DNA of 64,000 bases from CAJQPP01 sp963793465 (GTDB lineage: Bacteria > Planctomycetota > Planctomycetia > Pirellulales > Pirellulaceae), in NCBI GenBank assembly GCA_963793465.1, contig CAWCAJ010000006.1:124001-188000 (forward strand), in the 5' to 3' direction. Below, piece by piece: positions 27,993-37,026 of this stretch. How positions within the stretch are numbered: the first letter of the stretch is position 1; every line of letters begins with the position of its first letter. The translations under genes were made by a program, and so were the position numbers. Below the pieces are notes generated by a model, which saw nothing but the letters and a program-made list of their open reading frames with translations, searched no databases and had not been told where the DNA came from.

Positions 27993-28217
27993 CAAAATCT
28001 CCTCCCTCAGCCCAATGGAAACAGGCAGTCCAAATCAGGGAAATGAAAACAGGAATGAAAAAATGAAAACAGGGACACCCATTTTCTGGTCTGCTATCTG
28101 CTTGATCTCGGGTATGCTCTTTTGTACACTTATTGGCAGTTGGGAACGAAGCGTGGCCAGGGAAGGCGGGAAACCGAGCGGCTGGGATGGTGTGCTTGGC
28201 ACCCAAGGAGCTCCCTG

Positions 28218-29357
28218 ATGGCCAGACTGGCACGCGGCGAATACCTGGACCCGCAACGCATCCAGATCGTGCACACCACACAACGCTGTGTGCGTCGTGC
28301 CTTCCTCTGTGGCAGCGACCCCCTGTCCGGCAAGTCCTTCGAACACCGTCGGCAATGGATCCGTGACCGCCTGGAGTTTCTGGCCTCGGTGTTCGGCATC
28401 GACTGCCTGACCTTCAGTGTGATGAACAACCACCTGCATTTGATCCTGCGAAGCCGACCGGACGTGGTGCGACAATGGACCGACGAGCAGGTGGCCCGCC
28501 GCTGGCTGCGACTGTTCCCCCGCCGCCGGCTGCCCGACGGTCAACCGGCGGTACCCGACCAGGCGGAGCTGAACACGTTGTTGCAGGACCCTGGCAGGCT
28601 GGCGGAGTTGCGAATCCGGCTCTCGGATATCAGCTGGTGGATGCGTTGCACGTCCGAGGTGATCGCCCGCCAAGCCAACCGGGAGGACCAGTGTCGGGGT
28701 CACTTCTGGGAGGGTCGCTTTGGGGCTCAAATGATCACCGACACGGCCAGCTTGCTGGCCTGCGCCATGTACGTGGACCTGAACCCGATCCGGGCCGCCA
28801 TGGCCGATACTCCCGAAGCGTCGCGTTTTACTGGCGCCAAGGAACGCCTGGATGACTGGCGTCAGTGCACATCCACTGCAAAAGGCACACCGTCCGGTCG
28901 GCGGAACGGTAAGCGGCCAGCCGCCAAGCAAGGTTCCTCAGACCGGACCGGAAGCTCGCAGCGTTGGGAGCGTCGTGGTCAGGGGCTACGCAGTGGCTGG
29001 ATGAGTCCCCTGGAAATCAACGAGCAGTCGGATCCAGTGGGAGCCGACGCCAGTGCCAACGGACGCCGTGCCAGTTGCAAGGGCTTTTTGCCGTTGTCGC
29101 TGGGCCGTTACTTGCAGTTACTGGATTGGACGGGACGCCAACTGCGGGCTGACAAGCGGGGTGCGATCCCGGCCGATTTGGCTCCCATCCTGCAACGCCT
29201 GGGTTTGGACGCGGCCAACTGGTGCGACCTGGTGCTGCGGTTTGGTCGGCTGTTCAAACGGGTGGCCGGGGGTCCCCCGGCGGTCGCCGCCGAGGCCAAA
29301 CGCCGCGGTCAGAACTGGATGCAGGCGCCGGGCGCGGCACTGATGCACGCGGCCTGA
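28218..29357 (+). CDS. REP-associated tyrosine transposase (RAYT, Y1/HUH superfamily)
   Basis: 379 residues. The HUH motif is MNNHLHLILR (His72, His74); the downstream Tyr185 in CAMYVDLNPIRAAM is the usual nucleophile position for RAYTs. The pattern GHFWEGRFGAQMITDTASL is also typical. The C-terminal 170 residues (Arg/Trp/Gly-rich, with a helical domain near LAPILQRLGLDAANW) extend beyond the shorter RAYTs. AAGGAG seven bases before the ATG at 28218 fixes the start. Known RAYTs nick single-stranded DNA at REP hairpins and are thought to spread them. REP-like arrays and long direct repeats lie on both sides. The reading frame looks intact. Confidence 0.9.
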   Translation: MARLARGEYLDPQRIQIVHTTQRCVRRAFLCGSDPLSGKSFEHRRQWIRDRLEFLASVFGIDCLTFSVMNNHLHLILRSRPDVVRQWTDEQVARRWLRLFPRRRLPDGQPAVPDQAELNTLLQDPGRLAELRIRLSDISWWMRCTSEVIARQANREDQCRGHFWEGRFGAQMITDTASLLACAMYVDLNPIRAAMADTPEASRFTGAKERLDDWRQCTSTAKGTPSGRRNGKRPAAKQGSSDRTGSSQRWERRGQGLRSGWMSPLEINEQSDPVGADASANGRRASCKGFLPLSLGRYLQLLDWTGRQLRADKRGAIPADLAPILQRLGLDAANWCDLVLRFGRLFKRVAGGPPAVAAEAKRRGQNWMQAPGAALMHAA

Positions 29358-29437
29358 CCGCCAGTGAATCTAAAATTGACCCTCTCGGCGAAAACTGGGT
29401 CATCGGGGTAGTGTCGCGGAACGCAAAACGGTGGGCG

Positions 29438-29595
29438 ATCCGCATGCTGTGGCACGCCCAAAGACGGTGTCAATCGCCATTAACGCCTTGTGGACCAAAA
29501 CCGACGTTCGTTCCCACTGTTCATCCGCGCCGATCCGCTCAAGATGGGTAACTGAATCCACGTCAAACCTCCCTTAAATTTGGGTGGCCCCTTTC
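29438..29595. repeat. Right long direct repeat of the RAYT locus
   Basis: The partner of 27353-27528, same orientation. It starts at ATCCGCATG, runs through GGTGTCAATCGCCA, AAAACCGACGTTCG and CGCGCCGATCCGCTCAAG, and ends in TTGGGTGGCCCCTTTC, where the right REP array begins. The first 80 bases after the transposase stop are not shared. Confidence 0.85.
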
Positions 29596-29743
29596 TTACC
29601 GTTACACCTATGGGCTGGCCCCTTTCTTACCTTTAATTTGGGTGGCCCCTTTCTTACTGTTCCGTCTATTGCCCCTTTCTTAGATAGCCCCTTTCTTAAT
29701 ATGGGCGGCCCCTTTCTTAATAATAGGCGGCCCCTTCCTTAAT
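29582..29743. repeat. REP-like GGCCCCTTTCTTA array, right of the transposase
   Basis: Seven copies of a GGSGGCCCCTTTCTTA-type unit at irregular 15-30 base spacing, with decaying copies at the right end. The array starts inside the right direct repeat and stops next to the decayed PEP-CTERM-type gene. On the complementary strand the unit resembles the left array motif. Confidence 0.85.
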
Positions 29744-29762
29744 AAGCGGTGGGACTTTGATC

Positions 29763-30725
29763 AAGGTGGAAAAATCGGTGGTGGCAGGCGGTTTTTAGGT
29801 CAATCTGCAATCGGATGGGACGCTGGTGGGACGGTTTGCGCCATTGACTTCGGACTAGGATGAGCCCATTCGTTTGAGGGAAATGAATGTATACCTGATC
29901 GACAACGACGAGATCCTGGCTCAGGTGGTTGCCGATGAGGATGGCAACTTTGCCTGTGGGGACGTGGCACCGGGCGTCTACGGTTTTGCGGCCGCGGGTC
30001 GAGACGGTTTTGCGGCCTAGAGCTTCATGGCGGTCGAGGTGCAGGAGGATTCGCAAGCCAGCACCGCTGCGGGGTCTCCATTTCGAAACGCCTCTCTACC
30101 TGCCCGGCAGCAGGGCAGCGATACTTTAAATGCCGCCATTTGTCCGGCGGAAGACATTCCATTTCTGCGAGACGAGGTAGCCAAGCTGGGCAAAGATGCG
30201 GGCGAAAGAGTTGCCAATTCGGCGGCAGCCAGCGGCAACGCGATGGCCAGTAGCGGTGGTCTCGGTGGATTCGGTGGCGGCTCGTTTGGGGGGCCTTTTT
30301 CAGGCGGCGGGGCCGGCGCCGCCGGTTTTTCAAACCTGGGTGGCGGTTGGCTGGGGGCGGGACTGGCAGCTTTGGCCCTTTCCGAGCTCTCCGGCCGGGG
30401 TGCTCGACAACCTGTCCTCCTGCTGCCCGCCGAGCCGTTGCCGCCCGATCCTGCCAATCCAGGGGATCCCGAGGTCAATCCGCCGGTACCGCCAACGGAT
30501 CAGAATCCTGAGGAGCCGATCGTGATTCCAGAACCGAATTCCACGATCATTTACGGTTCGATCGTGGTCCTGGTCAGTTTTCGTCGTTGGCGAAGGTGTC
30601 TCGTCAGCGCCGATCTGTGGCCGTCGCCGGCTGTGGCAATCCGGCGCATGATATCGGCGTTCCCGGGCGTTTGGTCCTGCGGGCTGGAAAATCCTGATTC
30701 CCTGCCGGGCGGCGGCCCGGCCTAG
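29763..30725 (+). pseudogene. Decayed Ig/carboxypeptidase-regulatory-like protein with PEP-CTERM tail
   Basis: One frame runs from about 29763 to 30725 with three in-frame TAG codons (29796, 29856, 30018). Between them the translation is coherent: LQSDGTLVGRFAPL, then DEPIRLREMNVYLIDNDEIL, AQVVADEDGNFACGDVAPGV and YGFAAAGRDGFAA, followed after the third TAG by SFMAVEVQEDSQ. A Gly-rich stretch and a Pro-rich linker lead to IPEPNSTIIYGSIVVLVSF and RRWRR, a PEP-CTERM-type sorting tail; the frame then runs on past the expected end. The only intact piece is an open frame from 30027. TAG ends normal genes here (rpsG, acp), so these are nonsense mutations. It begins right at the REP array edge. Confidence 0.7.
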
Positions 30726-31732
30726 CTGGAGGGTTCCTGTTGACCGTTGGCCAACAGATTTCCCTTGCGGAATGCGTCGGCCATGGCGGCGGGCACTTCC
30801 GCTTCCGCCAGTACCAGGGAAGCTCGATTCAGGGCCACCGCGGCTTTCATTTCCTGTTCTTCGGCAATGGCTTCCGCTCGCCGTTTTTCCGCGTTGGCGC
30901 GAGCTACCCGGGTATCTGCTTCGGCTTGATCAGCCTGCAAGCGAGCCCCGATGTTTTCTCCCACATCGATATCGGCGATGTCGATCGATACGATCTCGAA
31001 GGCCGTGTGGGCGTCCAGGCCCCTTTCCAATACCGCGCGGGAAATGCGATCCGGATTCTCCAGTACGTCCTGGTGTTGTTTGCTGGAACCGATCGAGGAA
31101 ATGATACTCTCACCCACACGAGCGATGATGGTCTCCTCGGTGGCCCCGCCGATCAACTGTTCCAAGTTGGTTCGCACGGTCACACGGGCACGAATACGCA
31201 GTTCAACCCCATCCTTGGCAATGGCGCTGAGGATGGTCTTGCCACTCCTTTGGGGATCGGGACAGTCAATCACCTTGGGATAGACACTGGTTCGTACCGC
31301 GTCCATGACGTCTCGTCCGGCCAGGTCGATGGCTGCCGCGCGGTCAAAGTCAAGATCGATGCCGGCTCGTTGGGCAGCAATGATGGCGTTGATCACACGC
31401 AGCACGTCACCGCCGGCCAGGTAATGGGCTTCCAGTCGTGAGGTGCTGATGCCATTTTTGCGGTTGATGTTCAATCCCGCCTGGGACGCCATGATTTTGG
31501 CCTGCACGATCACCGAGGGACGAACCTGCCGAAAGTGCATCCCGATCAGACTTAACATGCTGACATCGGCGCTGGACATGTAGGCCTGGAACCAGAGTTT
31601 GCCGTAGGTGATGAATGCCAGGAACAGGACCAGCAGCAGCATCCCGCCAAAAATACCGGCGGCGGAAAGCACAATGTTTCCGTATTGCTCCCAAAACGTC
31701 TCACCGAGCAACAATTGGGCGAACATAGACAT
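30722..31732 (-). CDS. floA: Flotillin-like protein FloA
   Basis: 336 residues, the usual FloA length. An N-terminal membrane hairpin (about residues 18-45) is followed by the SPFH/flotillin domain and a coiled C-terminal region (ARLQADQAEADTRVARANAE). Diagnostic parts are GLNINRKNGISTSRLEAHYL, AGRDVMDAVRTSVYPKVIDCP and AFEIVSIDIADIDVGENIGA. It organises detergent-resistant membrane microdomains. The gene is transcribed away from mnmA, downstream of it on the same strand with a gap of about 236 bases. Its stop lies within the tail of the decayed gene on the other strand. Confidence 0.95.
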   Translation of the reverse strand: MSMFAQLLLGETFWEQYGNIVLSAAGIFGGMLLLVLFLAFITYGKLWFQAYMSSADVSMLSLIGMHFRQVRPSVIVQAKIMASQAGLNINRKNGISTSRLEAHYLAGGDVLRVINAIIAAQRAGIDLDFDRAAAIDLAGRDVMDAVRTSVYPKVIDCPDPQRSGKTILSAIAKDGVELRIRARVTVRTNLEQLIGGATEETIIARVGESIISSIGSSKQHQDVLENPDRISRAVLERGLDAHTAFEIVSIDIADIDVGENIGARLQADQAEADTRVARANAEKRRAEAIAEEQEMKAAVALNRASLVLAEAEVPAAMADAFRKGNLLANGQQEPSS

Positions 31733-31968
31733 GAATTTGGTTTCCGTAAACGAATGTTCCGTAAGCGGGTGATGGAGCTGCTTCTATCTTACTCCACCCG
31801 ACTCCGTCGAGGTAGTCTGGCTGGCCTGACACCCTGTCGGGTTTTCCGTCTGCAGCGGTGTTTTTTCCGGCGAACACGGCAGCAGCGGAGTCATGGCTTG
31901 CGGAGCCACCGGTCTTGTCGCGACCGATTTCAGGCAGATCCGGGTGAATCCGTTGCTGGCCCTGGCGT

Positions 31969-33099
31969 TCAGGATTCGATCCAACCGCCGCCCAGGACAC
32001 GGTCTGCTTCATAGCACACCACGGCTTGCCCTGGCGCAACGCCGTTTTGAGGCTTGTCGAAAACCACCCGCAAGCCGAGTTTCGTGATCCAGGCCTGGGC
32101 GGGCTCGGGCTGGCTGTTGTAGCGAATCTGCGCGGCGCAGCGAAACGCACCGTCCGCATCGACAACCGGTTGGGTCAGCCAGTTGGTGTTGCAGGCCGTC
32201 AAATCCTGTCGCCCCAGTTCTGCCAATCGACCCAGTACTACCCGTTGGTTGGCGGCATCGATTCGCACCACGTAATGGGGCTCCCCCAACGCAACCCCCA
32301 GGCCCTTGCGTTGACCAATCGTAAACGACTCAATTCCCGAGTGGGTGCCTACCACGGTGCCGTCGGTGGTCACAATCTCGCCGGCCGTATCGACATTCCC
32401 CTGCCGATCGCGAACGAATTGCCCGTGGTGCCCGCTGGTCACAAAACAGATCTCCTGGCTGTCCTTCTTGTCGGCGACATTCAGGCCCAAGTGCGTGGCG
32501 ATTTCACGAATGTGGGATTTCTGATAATGACCGACCGGCAGCAACATCCGCGGCAGGTAATCCCGCTGGATACCAAACAGCACGTAAGACTGGTCCTTGG
32601 TCAGGTCGATGCCACGCAGGATGGCGGGTTCCCGACGGGGGCCGACAGGCATCAGTCGGGCGTAGTGACCGGTGGCCACATACTCGGCCCCAATACTGTC
32701 GGCGTAGTCAAAGAGTTTTCCGAATTTGATCCAGTTGTTGCATTGCACGCAGGGATTGGGTGTACGGCCCTGCGTGTATTCATCCACGAAGTAGTCGATG
32801 ATTTGCCGAAATTCGGCTTCCAGGTTCAGTGCGTAAAACGGAATTCCCAGTCGTTCGGCCACGCGTCGGCCATCTTCGGCATCCACCGCGCTGCAGCAAC
32901 CCTGTTTGTGGTCAGCCCTTTGATTCAGGACCGGCAACAATGGGGAGGCCTGTCGACTGCCATCCAGCGAGCAGGCGGTCACCGCTTTTTCACCGTGTCG
33001 CATGAAAACTCCGGTAACCTCGTGACCCGCTTGAACCAGCAGGTGCGCCGCAACACTGGAATCCACACCCCCTGACATGGCCAATACGACTCGAGCCAC
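31969..33099 (-). CDS. mnmA: tRNA 2-thiouridylase MnmA
   Basis: 376 residues. The PP-loop AMSGGVDSSVAAHLL begins the ATP pyrophosphatase domain. The two catalytic cysteines lie in TPNPCVQCNNWIKF and SQEICFVTSG. Other conserved parts are ATGHYARL, KDQSYVLFGI and PLGxYxK-like VGHYQKSHIREIA. It thiolates U34 of tRNA for Lys, Glu and Gln, taking sulfur from a relay. An insertion near residues 45-70 (SLDGSRQASPLLPVLNQRAD) is typical of some phyla. The ATG at 33099 fits the conserved start. Confidence 0.95.
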   Translation of the reverse strand: MARVVLAMSGGVDSSVAAHLLVQAGHEVTGVFMRHGEKAVTACSLDGSRQASPLLPVLNQRADHKQGCCSAVDAEDGRRVAERLGIPFYALNLEAEFRQIIDYFVDEYTQGRTPNPCVQCNNWIKFGKLFDYADSIGAEYVATGHYARLMPVGPRREPAILRGIDLTKDQSYVLFGIQRDYLPRMLLPVGHYQKSHIREIATHLGLNVADKKDSQEICFVTSGHHGQFVRDRQGNVDTAGEIVTTDGTVVGTHSGIESFTIGQRKGLGVALGEPHYVVRIDAANQRVVLGRLAELGRQDLTACNTNWLTQPVVDADGAFRCAAQIRYNSQPEPAQAWITKLGLRVVFDKPQNGVAPGQAVVCYEADRVLGGGWIES

Positions 33100-33163
33100 G
33101 GCTTCGACCTTGTTAAATCCAATTCAAAAAAAGCAAAACGCACAGGGAGTGTAGGCCGACCAC

Positions 33164-34681
33164 CTAAGGATCGCGGGGGTGGTGTTTCCAGAACTGGGCC
33201 GACATTTCCTGAAGGATGCGGTTCCGTAGTTCGGGAGTCAGCAGATTTCCATGGTTCTTGTCGGGAAAGATCTCGACAACCGCGTCGCTGCCCAGTTCTC
33301 GCAGACGTTGACCCAGCAAAATGGTGGCCCCTTCCAGGTAGAAGGTATCGGTATCTCCCATGTAAACGTGCAGCTTGCCGGCCAGGCGGGGTGCCAGCTG
33401 TTGCCAGTTCTGTTGCAGCAACAGGCTGATATCGTATTGTTTCCAATGCTCCAGCACTGCGGTCGAAACCTCTCCCGTTTGCCGATCCCACAGTTGAACC
33501 GGTTGGCCTGATTCATCGCGAGGCGAAAACACGGCGTCGAAGCTGCGGATCTGTCCGCCTCGGCCCAACACGTCATCCATGCGGGTGAAATCCTTGTAGG
33601 TCACCAGGACCTGATTGCCGTTGCGGGCCAGCGGCCGCTGCTGACCCTCTGCGTCGAAGTAGACGTTGGCAGAGGCGTCGTACAGGTTGGTGCCTTGCCA
33701 GTCACGAAAGTCAACCGGATCGGGAGCCGTGCTCCAGACCCCGCCGAATTGATCCGGGTAGCTGACCTGCAGCCATAAGGAACTCCAACCCCCACTGGAG
33801 TGCCCTCCCACAAAACGGGCGGTGGGTTCGGCAATCGTGCGAAACTGGCGATCGATTTCAGGAATCAACTCGCGTACCAACATGTCGCCGCGAGGCCCAT
33901 TGGTCGCGCTGTTGGCATACACATGATGACCCCATTTGCATTGTCCGGTCAAAAACACCCGAATGAACTCGGTCTGATTTTCGCCCGACGCAGGTAGTCC
34001 CTTACGCCAGCGTCTTTGCAGGCTATTGAGTGTGCCGCCAAATCCAGTGACCTCGACATAGACCGGGAAACGACGGTTCGGTTGCGTATGGTAACTGGGG
34101 GGCAATACGACCAGGGCTCGTTCCAGGACCGGGCGAGAGTGAAATTCGCTCAGCAGAGCGGATTCGATTTCCACAAACTTCACGAACTCGCTGTCTTCAT
34201 ATGTGGGAGCGGCCACCACCTGATCCAGCAGCAGTTCGATCGGGGAGGATGCGTCGGAGTTCTCTGCGATCGTCACCGTGACCGGTTGGGAATGAAAATT
34301 CCCGGGACCGGCACCGGGCCGCGAGTAGTAAAAATCGTGATCCAGCAACGCTTGCACCTGGTATTCGCCGGCCGGCAACCTGGAAAGGGGGTCCGCTAGG
34401 CAATCGGCCGAATCGTCCACGGTCAGGGTATCGCCGGGACCCACCTGAGAAACGTCCATTGCAAAAAAGGGTTCGGGGCTGAACCAGGAAGGTCCGTTCA
34501 TCGGCTGTTGCGACCGTTGCGAGAAGAACACAAACAACCGGCCGTTGACGGGATGCTGAGCCACCTGGGGCGACAATGTGACCTGGATGGTACGCGCCGA
34601 CTGGGCGGACGTGGGTGTGACCGGAAACAGGTTCGAAAACGCGATGGCCAACCAGATGCAACAGACGTAGTTCAGCTTCAT
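33164..34681 (-). CDS. Secreted esterase-like alpha/beta hydrolase
   Basis: 505 residues with a signal peptide (to about residue 26, TSAQ). The N-terminal 190 residues are a beta-rich region with FSPEPFFAMDV. The C-terminal alpha/beta hydrolase resembles the enterochelin esterase/esterase D group: the nucleophile elbow is GGHSSGGWSS, the acid is probably in GDTDTFYLEG, and the base is the His in DKNHGNLL. It likely cleaves an ester or carbohydrate ester outside the cytoplasm. It lies 64 bases upstream of mnmA on the same strand. Substrate unknown. Confidence 0.78.
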   Translation of the reverse strand: MKLNYVCCIWLAIAFSNLFPVTPTSAQSARTIQVTLSPQVAQHPVNGRLFVFFSQRSQQPMNGPSWFSPEPFFAMDVSQVGPGDTLTVDDSADCLADPLSRLPAGEYQVQALLDHDFYYSRPGAGPGNFHSQPVTVTIAENSDASSPIELLLDQVVAAPTYEDSEFVKFVEIESALLSEFHSRPVLERALVVLPPSYHTQPNRRFPVYVEVTGFGGTLNSLQRRWRKGLPASGENQTEFIRVFLTGQCKWGHHVYANSATNGPRGDMLVRELIPEIDRQFRTIAEPTARFVGGHSSGGWSSLWLQVSYPDQFGGVWSTAPDPVDFRDWQGTNLYDASANVYFDAEGQQRPLARNGNQVLVTYKDFTRMDDVLGRGGQIRSFDAVFSPRDESGQPVQLWDRQTGEVSTAVLEHWKQYDISLLLQQNWQQLAPRLAGKLHVYMGDTDTFYLEGATILLGQRLRELGSDAVVEIFPDKNHGNLLTPELRNRILQEMSAQFWKHHPRDP

Positions 34682-34823
34682 GATAGGTTACCTCGGGAGT
34701 GCAGAACGAACTCCATTGTAGACCATCGGGACGGGAGTTGCGGGGGTGTATCTTGGAGGGAAGGGTGGGGCAGGCTAAGATCCCATATTCCCGTTGTACA
34801 ACATTCAGGATCCACGATTCACC

Positions 34824-35346
34824 ATGTACCTTGTGTTTTCCACCAGCCTGCACCCCACCAGCCGCAGTCGCGTGCTGGCTCAGGCCGCTACCCGGGAATT
34901 GGAAGCTGCGCGGCGAAGCTTGCCAGTTGATCGATTTGTCGGAAGGCGAACCGCTGCCTCCCTGCAATGGTCACGACTGTTATGGCGACCCGGCGGTTGG
35001 AGAAATTTCCGGCCAGATCGCTGCCGCCCGGGGCATTCTGATTGCCGCCCCGATCTACAATTACGACGTTTCGGCCAGTTGCAAGAATTTGATCGAATTG
35101 ACCGGCAGCGCCTGGAACGACAAGGTCGTGGGACTGCTGTGTGCCGCCGGAGGGCAGGGCAGTTACATGTCACCGTTGGGTTTTTGCAACAGCTTGATGC
35201 TGGACTTTCGCTGCCTGATCCTGCCCAAGTTCGTGTATGCCAGCGAAAGTTGTTTTGCCGACGGTGCGCTGGTGGACGATCGTGTGGTCGAGCGGATCCA
35301 AAACCTGGTTGCGCAACTGGCAAAAGTGGGTTCCTGCCTGGCCTGA
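34824..35346 (+). pseudogene. NADPH-dependent FMN reductase-like flavoprotein, frameshifted
   Basis: The N-terminus MYLVFSTSLHPTSRSRVLAQ starts at 34824 in one frame; from about 34909 the homology continues in the +1 frame as RGEACQLIDLSEGEPLPPC. One extra base, best placed at 34908 in GAAGCTGCGCGG, explains the switch (...ELEA then RGEACQL). The remainder has the flavodoxin-like features AAPIYNYDVSASCKNLIELTG and AAGGQGSYMSP. Restored length is about 173 residues. It would reduce flavin or a quinone with NAD(P)H. Whether the indel is real is unclear, since residues around it are well kept on both sides. Confidence 0.8.
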
Positions 35347-35384
35347 CGCGGTGCCGGAACCGGATGTTGCGACGCAACCCAGGA

Positions 35385-36770
35385 TCAGGATCCGTTTTCG
35401 ATGCAATACAGGTATTTCTTGCCACGCAGGAACATCTGATTGCCAGCCAGCGCGGGTGTGGCATCGATACGATCGTCCAGGGTGTTTTCAGCCAGCACCC
35501 GAAATTCATCGTTGTCATCCAGCACAACTGCGGTGCCTTCCCGGCCGACCACAATGATCTTGCCGTTAGCCGCCACGGGAGAGGCATACACGCCCTGAAT
35601 TCCGGGCAGGCGGCTGGTAAAGATTTTTTCGCCGGTCTCAGCATCCAGGCAATTCAGAATGTTGGAACTTCCCTTCATGAAATAGATGCGTCCCCGACTG
35701 AGTAACATGCTGGGCACATCGGGCGCGGCTTCGTCGCTGCTCCATTGCACACCTTGCGTTGCGTTCAAATCGCCCTGGCCGTCCAGCTTCAGCGCGGCCA
35801 GGTAAAAACCCTGACGACTGCTGGCCAGAAACACCAGGTCTTCGTGAACGACCGGCGCGGAAACGGGGCGTGATGTCAAACCGGACGAACGCCACAGTTC
35901 CTGGCCGCTGTTCAAGTCGTAGCCGCGGGCGAAATTGTCTCCCCCGGTAACCACAATTGCCCGGTCCCCATCCGCGACCACCCGTGGAGTGACCCAATTG
36001 GAAGGTTCGTCCCGCTCCTGTTTCCAGCGGGTTTCACCCGTCAACGCGTTGATTGCCATCACCCAGGATTGTCCTTCATGATCCCAGGGGACCACGATCG
36101 TGTCCCGGTACAGACAGGGCGAGCTACCTTCGCCGAAGCCATTGCGGGTCATCATCTGACCGAAGTCATCACGTTTCCATTTCAGATTTCCAGCCATGTC
36201 GTAACAGTACAGACCGCGGGAACCGAAATGGGAATAGATGTGTTTTCCGTCTGTAATCGGACTGGCCGATGCAAAACTGTGATCGGAATGGGTGCCCTGA
36301 TGAGGCGTGGTTTCCACAGCCAGTTGCTCCCACAACTTCTGACCACTCTGGCGGTCATAACAAAGCGTGACGAAGCGGGTGGGAGTCAATGGCACGGGTA
36401 CGGCCCGTTGTCGCTTGCCGCGACTGTCCGGGCGATCGGCCGCACGTTGGGCATCGGCCAAGCGTTTCTGTTGGGCTTCGTCCAGGGCCGCCGGAATCGC
36501 CGTCAACACAATCACCTGGTTTCCCCACACAATCGGCGAGCTGTTGTTGCCGGATCCGGGCAGCTCGATCTTCCATTTGAGGTTCTCGTCTTCGGACCAA
36601 TTCAAGGGGGGCTGGGCGGTGGTCGAGGTGCCGTTCCAGGTGGGTCCCCGAAAATTGGGCCATTGGCTGGCGAAATCATCCTGAGCGCTGGCCAGGGAAA
36701 CGCCCCACCACAAGGCCAAGCTTGCCACCACAAGGGGACCTGAAATGGCGACGAAAGGAACCTTCTTCAT
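35385..36770 (-). CDS. Secreted PQQ-like beta-propeller repeat protein
   Basis: 461 residues with a signal peptide (to about residue 29, SLASAQ). WPNFRGPTWNGTST opens the propeller, a start typical of planctomycete PQQ-repeat proteins. Several blades carry the AxDxxTGxxxW-type pattern: CYDRQSGQKLWEQL, AINALTGETRWKQE, GYDLNSGQELWRSS, CLDAETGEKIFTS. No dehydrogenase motifs are visible, so it is probably a scaffold or BamB-like rather than an enzyme. It is divergent from typA and its 5' end overlaps a possible small gene on the other strand. Confidence 0.85.
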   Translation of the reverse strand: MKKVPFVAISGPLVVASLALWWGVSLASAQDDFASQWPNFRGPTWNGTSTTAQPPLNWSEDENLKWKIELPGSGNNSSPIVWGNQVIVLTAIPAALDEAQQKRLADAQRAADRPDSRGKRQRAVPVPLTPTRFVTLCYDRQSGQKLWEQLAVETTPHQGTHSDHSFASASPITDGKHIYSHFGSRGLYCYDMAGNLKWKRDDFGQMMTRNGFGEGSSPCLYRDTIVVPWDHEGQSWVMAINALTGETRWKQERDEPSNWVTPRVVADGDRAIVVTGGDNFARGYDLNSGQELWRSSGLTSRPVSAPVVHEDLVFLASSRQGFYLAALKLDGQGDLNATQGVQWSSDEAAPDVPSMLLSRGRIYFMKGSSNILNCLDAETGEKIFTSRLPGIQGVYASPVAANGKIIVVGREGTAVVLDDNDEFRVLAENTLDDRIDATPALAGNQMFLRGKKYLYCIENGS

Positions 36771-36918
36771 GCTGTCCTCAAATCAGAAAGCGACGATGCG
36801 GAAATGGTTGGCCCAAAGGCAGGCCTGGGTTGGCGAATTCCTTCCGGAATCCGACGGTTTGGCATTGTACAAGTGCCCCGATTGCGGCAAAACAAAGATC
36901 CGCCGCGCTGGCGAATAA
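36769..36918 (+). CDS. Possible 49-residue protein with a single CPDC knuckle
   Basis: Starting at the ATG at 36769, AAAGGA lies nine bases upstream. The product begins MLSSNQKATMRKWLAQRQAW and ends LYKCPDCGKTKIRRAGE before TAA. It looks like half of a zinc ribbon. Codon use resembles that of neighbouring genes. Its start overlaps two bases of the oppositely oriented propeller gene. An internal ATG at 36796 would give 40 residues. The evidence is limited to composition and the ribosome site. Confidence 0.4.
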   Translation: MLSSNQKATMRKWLAQRQAWVGEFLPESDGLALYKCPDCGKTKIRRAGE

Positions 36919-37026
36919 TCTAACCCGGGCAACGCCCTCAGGGCCGGCCGGAACCCGGATTTTCCGGGAATCGACCGAATTCACCTTTTTCTGCGCCCTG
37001 ACACCCCTGAACAAGAGACTGCACTG

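Larger units (their letters stand above)
27113..28217. other. Gene-free REP-rich region before the transposase
   Basis: About 1.1 kb without a supportable gene. It holds the left direct repeat, two REP-like GGGTGGCCCCTTTC copies near 27515-27550, the AAAACAGGGACACCCA array, the CACAGAG inverted repeat and a last REP motif at 28070. The transposase ribosome site AAGGAG follows at 28205. Long open frames here are translations of the repeats. Confidence 0.75.

Noticed and set aside
29763..30020. TAG recoded as an amino acid
   Set aside because: rpsG and the ACP gene end normally at TAG, so three TAG codons in one fragment indicate decay.
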